In this document: positions 1 to 7,533 of the stretch, piece after piece
How positions within the stretch are numbered: the stretch's first letter is position 1
Layout: the number at the start of each line of letters is the position of its first letter
Assembly (NCBI GenBank): GCA_031276075.1
Contig: JAISNU010000044.1
Span: 1 to 46,525 of the forward strand
Reading direction: 5' to 3'
DNA: 46,525 nt
Source: Campylobacteraceae bacterium
GTDB taxonomy: Bacteria; Campylobacterota; Campylobacteria; Campylobacterales; Campylobacteraceae
Made by a program: the position numbers and the translations under genes
Notes under the pieces: generated by a model
The model's database searches: none
Told to the model about the DNA's origin: nothing
What the model saw: only the letters and a program-made list of their open reading frames with translations

Positions 1-117
1 ATAATCAGGCTTATTGAAAACAACCTTATAAATTCAATGAAATATATCTTAACGCCGCATTTGGAAGCTGCGGGAACTACGCTTGAACAAGAGTTGGAAA
101 TAGAAAAACAGTATTAA
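1..117 (+). CDS. C-terminal end of an unidentified CDS (runs off window start)
   Basis: Open frame 1 from base 1: IIRLIENNLINSMKYILTPHLEAAGTTLEQELEIEKQY*. Confidence 0.4.
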   Translation: MIRLIENNLINSMKYILTPHLEAAGTTLEQELEIEKQY

Positions 118-314
118 GGTAAGAAAAAAAGATGACTGAAATATTATTTGCTTTATTAAAAAGAGAATGCAGCGGCAATAAAAATTGATCTTGCCAATGT
201 AAAACGACATGGCGCAGCGCTTTTATTCATATATGAAATTTAAGCTGCAAGAACAAAAAGGGATACAAACACGAAACAATGAAATTTATGATTTATAAAT
301 AAGGAAAATATAAA

Positions 315-530
315 ATGAGTGAAATTATTGTGGATGAATTGCTTGAACAAATGGCGGCAGACAATTGGAATGCCGCAGATGATATTTTATCAAAGGGGTA
401 TCCTGTTATTTTTGTTGAACATGATACGCCAAAAGGTTGTGTATTAAAAAAATATCCCGATGGTAAATTGGAATTGATTAAAGTAGATATTGCACATGAA
501 AAACACACTGTTAAATTGTTAAAAAGGTAA
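315..530 (+). CDS. Small putative antitoxin preceding a zeta-type kinase
   Basis: 71 aa; stop lies 4 bp before the start of the zeta-like ORF; alignable by eye with the 69-aa ORF at 8355-8564 (shared ...YP[DN]Gk..LI.VD... core). Confidence 0.6.
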   Translation: MSEIIVDELLEQMAADNWNAADDILSKGYPVIFVEHDTPKGCVLKKYPDGKLELIKVDIAHEKHTVKLLKR

Positions 531-534
531 CGAA

Positions 535-1131
535 ATGACGGATAAAAAACCAAATTTAACTTTTATGGCTGGTGTAAATGGCGCAGGAAAAAGCACATTG
601 TGCGAGCATTATATTTTTTCAAAAATACCAATTATTAATCCTGATGTCATAGCTAAAGAGCGCAATTGTTCTATTGTTGAAGCGGGAAAAATTGCTATTA
701 ATAACAGAAAAAATATGTTAGATAGTAAAAAATCTTTTGTGATAGAGACGACATTGGCAGGAAATGGTGAAATAAATTTTATGAAAGTAGCTAAAGAATG
801 CGGTTATAAGATTAATTTAGTATATATTGGCGTGAGCGATGCCTTAATCTCATTTATGCGGGTTAAAAATAGAGTGGAGAAAGGCGGACATGATGTACCA
901 ACAAAAGATATTATGCGTAGATATAGTAGAAGTTTAGATAATCTTATAGAAGCTTTGCAGATTGCAGACAGAGCATATATTTTTGATAATTCATTTTTAA
1001 AACGAAGTTTATTGTGCGCAAAAAACGAAGACGGCAAAATAATAATAAAAAAAGATTTGCCCAAATGGGTAGAAAATATTCAAAGTAAGGGTAAAGAAAT
1101 GGCAGCAGACTGTTTGTTTAAATTTTTTTAA
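535..1131 (+). CDS. Zeta-toxin-like P-loop kinase
   Basis: Walker A GVNGAGKST, NPDVIAKE, RVKNRVEKGGHDVP...RRYSRSLDNL motifs typical of zeta-like kinases. Confidence 0.8.
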   Translation: MTDKKPNLTFMAGVNGAGKSTLCEHYIFSKIPIINPDVIAKERNCSIVEAGKIAINNRKNMLDSKKSFVIETTLAGNGEINFMKVAKECGYKINLVYIGVSDALISFMRVKNRVEKGGHDVPTKDIMRRYSRSLDNLIEALQIADRAYIFDNSFLKRSLLCAKNEDGKIIIKKDLPKWVENIQSKGKEMAADCLFKFF

Positions 1132-1371
1132 ATTTTTGCTAAACAGTGAGCAAAAACAGTTTTACAAGCCAGCTAAATATTTTTTAGCAAAATAATTCTT
1201 ATTAATATCTTAAATGAGAAGTTTCAAGACGACACGCTAAGCGAATGCGCCGCATATTGGAAAAAATGGTATAATACAAGCGCAGGTAAAGGTACAGAAG
1301 CGCAGTATGTTCATAATGCTAAAAAATATTACAGACCGCACATAATAGAAGCTTTTGGCTAAGGATTTAAC

Positions 1372-1581
1372 ATGTTACTGCCGCATTGGATATATGGCTG
1401 GTTTGTCTATCTTATAGGATTTGACGAGCTTTTAAATTTAGGTTTGATAGACCACAACGGTAATCCAGCGGGTTTAACCAATATAATACTGTTTATATTT
1501 GATATTGTGATAATTTACCTGCTTATAAGTGGTATTATTTTAAATTATCAACTCTTAAAGAAGTGGAAGACAAAAAAATGA
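1372..1581 (+). CDS. Small membrane protein, unknown function
   Basis: 69 aa with one strong TM stretch; carries GLIDHNG motif also seen in the 56-aa ORF at 2121-2291. Confidence 0.45.
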   Translation: MLLPHWIYGWFVYLIGFDELLNLGLIDHNGNPAGLTNIILFIFDIVIIYLLISGIILNYQLLKKWKTKK

Positions 1582-2120
1582 CAGACACAGAGGAGATATT
1601 GGGCTATAGCCGTATGTATGATACGCCTTTGGTATATATGCAAGATTTTAACCGAGCGATACTGAAAACGACAAGCGGACAATGACTGTCAGCGAAATGA
1701 AAACAGCAACGGCGCCAAAAGCGAGGCAAACAGTAATTAGGAAGCGCAGTAGAAAGTGTTTTATAAACAGTAACGGGCGGAATGCAAACAGTCCAAGATG
1801 CAGTTACAAGCATCAAAGACGGCACTGTTAGCACAGCTTTTTTTACAGATAATGCAAAAACAATAAGAAATTTAACCCTATTAGCAGGTATTGGAGTTTT
1901 AGTGTATTACGCTTTAAATATAGTTGCAACTACGAAAAGAAATATCAAGACTATTAAAAAATAATCTTTTATATTATTAAAATAAAGATGCAAACAGCTA
2001 CAAAGATTATTTCTAAATCTCTTTTTTTCATGTTATATCCTTATTGCGGACACTCAAAATCAACAGTGCCGCTAATGCTATATTCGTCATCTGCTATTTT
2101 AGTTCCAGTTCCGATAGCTT

Positions 2121-2291
2121 TTAATCGGACTTGCTTTTATCGCCCTTGCACTTTTTGCAAATCGTAAAAAATAGGTAACCAATCAAAATTAGCGTGAAAT
2201 ATACTGAAAAAAAATATATAGTATCATAAGGTTGATATAAAACGCCGTTATGATTTACAATTCCCCATTCAAACAGTTTATCGTCTAACAT
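2121..2291 (-). CDS. Small membrane protein, unknown function (56 aa, below ORF-track cutoff)
   Basis: MLDDKLFEWGIVNHNGVLYQPYDTIYFFSVYFTLILIGYLFFTICKKCKGDKSKSD*; start overlaps the stop of the preceding ORF (ATGTTAG). Confidence 0.45.
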   Translation of the reverse strand: MLDDKLFEWGIVNHNGVLYQPYDTIYFFSVYFTLILIGYLFFTICKKCKGDKSKSD

Positions 2292-2473
2292 CTTGCATTA
2301 ATTCTATTATTGTCTATGTCTATATTAAAGCAACCGCAGTTGTAATTATTGCCAGACTTTGAGCATGAATAACTTGTATCGCATGATGCACTATTATAAT
2401 AGCATTGCCCGTCTCTTATTACTCTCACATTATCACTTTTCAACGAATTAATCTCGTTGTATGGTGTTGCCAT
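2285..2473 (-). CDS. MATPYNEI... Cys-rich small protein
   Basis: 62 aa from an ATG preceded by GGAGACACA; shares leader and N-terminus with the MATPYEIDLL ORFs at 3223 and 6827; the ORF track merges it with the upstream truncated zeta. Confidence 0.5.
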   Translation of the reverse strand: MATPYNEINSLKSDNVRVIRDGQCYYNSASCDTSYSCSKSGNNYNCGCFNIDIDNNRINARC

Positions 2474-2505
2474 TGTGTCTCCTTTAATTGGTTTTAGTCT
2501 ATTAT

Positions 2506-2530
2506 AACTCTTTTGAGGTTTAAAAGAGTT
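2506..2530. promoter_or_regulatory. Third copy of MATPY leader operator/promoter, perfect 9-bp inverted repeat
   Basis: AACTCTTTTgaggtttAAAAGAGTT. Confidence 0.55.
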
Positions 2531-2539
2531 AAACTTTTT

Positions 2540-2905
2540 TACAACTATAACACTATATTTTTGCTCTATACATTTTTGTCTGATATTTCTGGCTATATCA
2601 CTTGCAAATTCATGAGTGTATATAGCAGAGTTTGCACCGTATGTGTCGTAAATCTCTTTAAAATGGGGGTGGTATTTTCTAAAATCATCTATGGATATGG
2701 GCAGGGCATTATTATTCAAATATTCTTTTATTATCATATCTTGTGATGTACTTTTGCCAGCTCCGGGCTGACCGCCGAGAAAAAAAGCGGTAGGATTGGT
2801 TTTACTGGGAACGGCGGAAGGAAAATCGTTTAACAGCTTTTTCCATGCTTTAATTGTCGCTTTTTCAAACTGCTCTTTGGAATAAGTCCATTTGTTATTT
2901 GACAT
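2540..2905 (-). pseudogene. 3'-truncated zeta toxin (P-loop N-terminal part only)
   Basis: Near identical to the N-terminus of the 390-aa zeta at 5315-6487 up to IEQKY-VV, then runs into the duplicated leader sequence. Confidence 0.75.
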
Positions 2906-2908
2906 ATT

Positions 2909-3223
2909 TTATAATGCTATCTTATATTCGCTGTTCTCTTTGCCATCAGAGCTTTGATTATCTTCTTCTTTGCTTTTGCCCAATAAATACGGCATATCCC
3001 AATATTTCTTCATTATATTGTCTACATCTTTTATGACAAAATCATAATCAATATATTTACCAAAATCATTTTTTATGATATATGAAACAAACTCTCCAAT
3101 CTTGTCTAATTTTTTTATATCTTCATTAGTATCCTGTTCTTCCTCAGGTATTCTACAAGATATAAAACCATTTGTGCCAAATATCTCGCTTCTTAACAAA
3201 TCAATCTCGTATGGTGTTGCCAT
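2909..3223 (-). CDS. Conserved partner of zeta toxin, MATPYEIDLL family (putative antitoxin or effector partner)
   Basis: 104 aa, paralogous to 6504-6827 along its whole length; immediately upstream of a zeta ORF in both copies. Confidence 0.6.
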   Translation of the reverse strand: MATPYEIDLLRSEIFGTNGFISCRIPEEEQDTNEDIKKLDKIGEFVSYIIKNDFGKYIDYDFVIKDVDNIMKKYWDMPYLLGKSKEEDNQSSDGKENSEYKIAL

Positions 3224-3254
3224 TGTATCTCCTTTGATTGGTTTAACATATTAT

Positions 3255-3278
3255 AACTCTTTTAAGATTAAAAAGAGG
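3255..3278. promoter_or_regulatory. Second copy of MATPY leader operator/promoter
   Basis: aactcttttaagattaaaaagagg identical core to 6860. Confidence 0.55.
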
Positions 3279-3300
3279 CAAATTAAATCTTTTAAACTTT

Positions 3301-3765
3301 TTACAACTCTATGTTTTGTTGCAATATTGTATTTGTTTTGCCTTTTTTAATTTCATCGGACAGAGGCTTAAAACTACTTACATAACTCTTATCATTTGCA
3401 GTTTTCTTAATCTCTTGTATAATCTTTTGATTATCTTCCCGCAGAGCTTTAAGATAGTCAAAATTTTTATACGCCTGTTTACCGATAGATTTTAATTCAT
3501 TATACTCTTTTTTTTCTTTTTCTATAAGCTTAGACTGCTCCTCTATCCCTTTTTCAAAGCTATTTAGATAGTTGTTAACTCTTGTGAAAAAGCCTTTGAG
3601 AGTGATATCCGTTGCCTTTTCAAAATATAGATTGGCAGGCTGAAATACTATCTCTTTCTCTTCGTTTTTTATAAAGAATTTTGCAGAGTTTGAGCTTGTT
3701 CTTCTCCCTGATATTACAAATCCCCTATATTCAAATAAATCAATCTCTGGTGGAATATAGAAGCG
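3301..3765 (-). pseudogene. C-terminal fragment of giant methylase/helicase (mobile element type)
   Basis: Open frame without ATG: RFYIPPEIDLFEYRGFVISGRRTSSNSAKFFIKNEEKEIVFQPANLYFEKATDITLKGFFTRVNNYLNSFEKGIEEQSKLIEKEKKEYNELKS...ILQQNIEL*; coiled-coil C-terminal style of plasmid N6-methylase/helicases. Confidence 0.5.
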
Positions 3766-3853
3766 TCAGGAGAAAATATACAAAAGGCAAAAATGAATTT
3801 AATGAGCAAATTGTACGATGTGCCATTCATTTTTGCCGTAAATAGAAAAAAGA

Positions 3854-4057
3854 CTAATTAGAGCTTCTTGGAGTTAATCCTAGTTTTTTTCGCTCCTCAT
3901 TCTCTACTTCAAGCAGTATCTCTTTGCAGTCTTCTGACGCAGCCCAATTAGTGCTTAATTCTTTTAAGCATCTCTGTTTTTTGCTCTCTTTGCTCTCGCA
4001 ACCCGTAAAGCCCAATGTTAAGCCTACGAAAACCGTGAATAAAACTATTTTTTTCAT
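3854..4057 (-). CDS. Small lipoprotein, possibly EexN-like entry exclusion protein
   Basis: 67 aa with signal peptide and lipobox LGFTGC; later C..L......DC pattern. Confidence 0.5.
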   Translation of the reverse strand: MKKIVLFTVFVGLTLGFTGCESKESKKQRCLKELSTNWAASEDCKEILLEVENEERKKLGLTPRSSN

Positions 4058-4069
4058 ATTGTATCCTTT

Positions 4070-4864
4070 TTAAATAATATCATTAGAGTCAGGTATTGGC
4101 TCTTTTGCTGATGGTTCGTTATTTTCTTTTTTTGCGTCAAGAAAATCAAATTCGTCGACGGATATAACATGTTTACTGTGTTTTTGTCCGTCTTTCTCCC
4201 ACTCTTTGTTTTTACCGTCAAATGCCTGCGGTATTCCTCCCCAGCCTGAATAGTCATTAAGTATAATCTGCTCCTCAAAGGTAGCATAACGGTTAATGCC
4301 TTCAATCTCTTTTAACAGCTTAATGGCTTTTACATTTTTATGGTATTTATCCTTGGGACTTTTAATACTTATATCTTCATTAGCTGAAAAATCCTCTTTT
4401 ACTCCAATTATGTCAGAAACTGGTAAAAGTACTTGAATGGATGTATTTCGCTCATTTGAAGTATTTCCATTATTGTTATCCCATTCTGTGTCATTTCGTA
4501 CGCTTGTTGAGTTTCCAATATATCCAGCTCCTCTTTCGTCTGCCTCGTTAATGGAGTAAACAGTAGAGTATCGCTCACTTCCGACATTATCTCCGGATAC
4601 TCCCTCGCCCATCTCTCCACTATCGTAAGAGAATAGGGTCGTATCCTGTTGTCGTATATTTGATCTGCTTTCCAGTCCAACCACTCCAATGTTTTTGGCT
4701 TTAGCGTTCTCTTGAGAAAATCCATGTCCACCGGTATCGCTGCTGTTGATATCATTGTATTCTCCTTTTAAATTTTCAATGTTTATCTTTATCTCATGTT
4801 CCATAAAATCAAACAGATTTAATCCGCCATACTGTTCTTTATCTTTATTCTTGTTTTTAGCCAC
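4070..4864 (-). pseudogene. N-terminal part of giant N6-methylase/helicase, catalytic core missing
   Basis: Low-complexity N-terminus then NVKAIKLLKEIEGINRYATFEEQIILNDYSGWGGIPQAFD, the conserved entry motif of these proteins; ORF stops soon after. Confidence 0.6.
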
Positions 4865-4909
4865 CCAACATATCCTCCCCAGTCGGCATAAATTATAAAA
4901 GGCGTATAT

Positions 4910-5158
4910 TTACAGGGAATTAATGTGGTTTAGTAGTACCGAGCGGATATATGCGGCAATTTTCATATAATTTTTGCGAGCTATATTGTCTATTTTTTGA
5001 GCTTCAAGTTCCGTAAAATATACTTGATACTTTCTTGATAACTTTTCATCGTCGCTTTTTCTTGGCGCACCGCGAAATTTATTATCTTCGTTTTCATAGC
5101 TTCTGTTTCTCTCTTTTTTTAATGCTTCTTCTATGGAGATTTCAACATTTTTTTTCAT
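4910..5158 (-). CDS. MobC-like / ribbon-helix-helix plasmid mobilization protein
   Basis: 82 aa, RKYQVYFTELEAQKIDNIARKNYMKIAAYIRSVLLNH resembles relaxosome accessory proteins. Confidence 0.55.
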   Translation of the reverse strand: MKKNVEISIEEALKKERNRSYENEDNKFRGAPRKSDDEKLSRKYQVYFTELEAQKIDNIARKNYMKIAAYIRSVLLNHINSL

Positions 5159-5291
5159 TTTTTTTCCTTGATATAAAGTTTAATTTAATGCTTTCAAGTC
5201 TTACTATTTCGGCTTTTATATCCAATTCATTTATCTCGCTTGTATTATATTTTGCAACAATTGCTTCAACTGACCACTCATCTATTTTCAT
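5142..5291 (-). CDS. Small ORF between zeta and MobC-like genes
   Basis: 49 aa MKIDEWSVEAIVAKYNTSEINELDIKAEIVRLESIKLNFISRKKNEKKC*; overlaps the start of the next ORF. Confidence 0.4.
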   Translation of the reverse strand: MKIDEWSVEAIVAKYNTSEINELDIKAEIVRLESIKLNFISRKKNEKKC

Positions 5292-5314
5292 TAAAATCCT
5301 CCTAATATTATCTT

Positions 5315-6487
5315 TTAAATCTCCATATCATTATCATTGTTTTTATCTTTGTCTCTTTTAATCTCTTTTTTGGTTATATTTTCTTTTGTGATACTCTTTT
5401 CATTGTCTTTGTCATTGCCTAATATAGTTTTGATGTTACTCTTCACCGTCTTTTCCTGATTGACAAAGCTTTCCAATATTGATACTGTTTTTTGGTGTAG
5501 TTTAAAGTGTCCCTGTAAAGCTTCATTGACAACTCTTTTTAGCTTCTCTTCATCTATCTTTGCAGTAAAAGTACCTTTTATTTTAGAACTTTCAAGGATT
5601 GTATCTGCTGTGTGTTGTAAATTAAACTCTCTTGTTTCATCAAGATGTTTCATTAAAGTATCTAATTTGTCTATCGGGGTTAGTTTTTCTATTTCCAAGT
5701 CTATTGCCTGTATGACTATTTTTACCCCGCTTTGACTTACAAGGTCAATCTCTTCTTTATTAAGTTTTCTGTTGATTTCTATATCAAGTATCCCTTTTGG
5801 CGTCTTTTCAGTGATGTTTTCCTTATTACTATAAAGTTTATTCCCATCTCTGCTTCTTATTTCAAAGATATTATATTTAGTGTTTTCAAACAGTTTTTGA
5901 GTGTTTTCTGCTAAAGCGTCTATTGCTTCTTTGTGTACATCTGTCGGGACGGCTCTTATTAACTCTCCACTAAGCCTGTCTTTTTCAATTCTATGTTTAG
6001 TGCTAAAGTAGCTTAACTGTTCGGGACAGGCTACAACTGTTATATTACACTCATAACCGCCTCTGTTAAACTCATCAATTGTTTTTGATGTACTTTCGTA
6101 GTTTTTAAATGTGCCTTCTACAACAACATTATATTTTTGCTCTATACACTTTTGTCTAATATTCTTAGCTATATCGCTTGCAAATCTATGAGTATATACA
6201 GCAGAGTCTGCACCATATGTATCATAAATCTCTTTAAAGTGAGGGTGGTATTGTCTAAAATCATCTATGGATATAGCCAAGGCGTTATTGTTTAAATACT
6301 CTTTGATTATCTTTTTTTGCGATGTGCTTTTGCCGGCTCCCGGCTGGCCGCCGAGAAAAAAGGCTGTGGGATTGGATTGATTGGGAATAACGGAAGGGAA
6401 TTTTTTTAATAAAACATTCCAAGCTTTAACTGTCTCTTCTTCCAACTGTTCTTTGGAATAACTCCATTTATTGTTTGACATCAGCAA
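5315..6487 (-). CDS. Zeta toxin family protein (390 aa)
   Basis: Walker A GGQPGAGKST, DDFRQYHPHF, EGTF, RIEKDRLSGEL..R motifs of zeta toxins. Confidence 0.8.
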   Translation of the reverse strand: MLMSNNKWSYSKEQLEEETVKAWNVLLKKFPSVIPNQSNPTAFFLGGQPGAGKSTSQKKIIKEYLNNNALAISIDDFRQYHPHFKEIYDTYGADSAVYTHRFASDIAKNIRQKCIEQKYNVVVEGTFKNYESTSKTIDEFNRGGYECNITVVACPEQLSYFSTKHRIEKDRLSGELIRAVPTDVHKEAIDALAENTQKLFENTKYNIFEIRSRDGNKLYSNKENITEKTPKGILDIEINRKLNKEEIDLVSQSGVKIVIQAIDLEIEKLTPIDKLDTLMKHLDETREFNLQHTADTILESSKIKGTFTAKIDEEKLKRVVNEALQGHFKLHQKTVSILESFVNQEKTVKSNIKTILGNDKDNEKSITKENITKKEIKRDKDKNNDNDMEI

Positions 6488-6503
6488 ATATCCTTAATTG
6501 TTT

Positions 6504-6827
6504 TTATAATGCTATCTTATATTCGCTGTTATCTTCACTATTTTCATTATAGGCGCTCTGACTGCTCTTTTTCCTGTCTTTGCCTGATAAATACGGCATA
6601 TCCCAGTATTTTTTCATTATACTATTTACATCTTTTATGACAAAGTCATAATCAATATACTTGCCAAAATCATTTTCTATGATATATGAAACGAATTTCC
6701 AAATCTCATCTAATTTTTTTATATCTTCATTATTATCCTGCTCTTCTTCGGGTATTCTGGCAGATATGAAGCCATTTGCCCCGAATACTGCACTTGATAA
6801 TAAATCAATCTCGTATGGTGTTGCCAT
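6504..6827 (-). CDS. MATPYEIDLL family partner of zeta toxin
   Basis: 107 aa, paralog of 2909-3223; 16 bp upstream of zeta ORF. Confidence 0.65.
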   Translation of the reverse strand: MATPYEIDLLSSAVFGANGFISARIPEEEQDNNEDIKKLDEIWKFVSYIIENDFGKYIDYDFVIKDVNSIMKKYWDMPYLSGKDRKKSSQSAYNENSEDNSEYKIAL

Positions 6828-6859
6828 TGTGTCTCCTTTGATTGGTTTTAATCTATTAT

Positions 6860-6883
6860 AACTCTTTTAAGATTAAAAAGAGG
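6860..6883. promoter_or_regulatory. Promoter/operator of the MATPY-zeta operon (inverted repeat plus TATAAT)
   Basis: aactcttttaagattaaaaagagg; on the minus strand gives CTCTTTTTAATCTTAAAAGAGTTATAATA then GGAGACACA-ATG; repeated at 3255-3278 and 2506-2530. Confidence 0.55.
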
Positions 6884-6907
6884 TAAAAAGAAATTTATAA
6901 TGTTAAA

Positions 6908-7105
6908 TTAAATTCTTTTAAGTTTTTTTAATAACTTTTCATATTCATAATAAAAGTGAGCATAATTTTTCCGCGACAAACCGTTCTCATTAAAAAGCTC
7001 CGTTACACTTTTTTTTGTGGATATAATATTTTCTATAATTTCTGATCTTTTGAAATAAAAAAAAGAAGGATTGATATTATTATTTATTTCGTTTATTATG
7101 GCTTT
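6908..7105 (-). pseudogene. Remnant of plasmid-type small protein
   Basis: Open frame without ATG: KAIINEINNNINPSFFYFKRSEIIENIISTKKSVTELFNENGLSRKNYAHFYYEYEKLLKKLKRI*. Confidence 0.4.
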
Positions 7106-7196
7106 TTATAATTTTGGTAAAATATACAAAATAAAATATCAGGAGTAAAAAATTGCAAAAGAAAAAGGAGCGAGTTTGGTTACTGTATAAAATATT

Positions 7197-7511
7197 ATGA
7201 TGAAACTTATAAGCATGAAGCTAATGCAATATTTCTTACCTTTCTTTTTGTCTGTTTTTTGCGTGTTGCCTAAAAAGAGAAAACCGCGACAGCATAAAAC
7301 AATAATTATGTTCGCGTTGGTTGTGATTTGGATTGGATATTTTTTTATGTATCTTGATAAAATAAAAGGTAGATTGCCGACTGAAAACAGGTATTATTTT
7401 ATATTAATACTACCGTTGTTATTTGCGGCATGGAAAGTATATTCGCTTAAAAGACAAAAATCACTTGAAATAACAGCGCGGCAGCAAAATTATTCCAAGC
7501 AGCAATTGTGA
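7197..7511 (+). CDS. Small membrane protein, unknown function
   Basis: 104 aa, two hydrophobic segments. Confidence 0.45.
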   Translation: MMKLISMKLMQYFLPFFLSVFCVLPKKRKPRQHKTIIMFALVVIWIGYFFMYLDKIKGRLPTENRYYFILILPLLFAAWKVYSLKRQKSLEITARQQNYSKQQL

Positions 7512-7533
7512 GCAATTTTTTTAGGGAGCAAAA

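Noticed and set aside
2285-2905. 206-aa ORF as a single functional zeta-Cys-rich fusion protein
   Set aside because: The middle part is a translation of a non-coding promoter leader found intact in two other copies; better explained as a truncated toxin plus a separate small gene.
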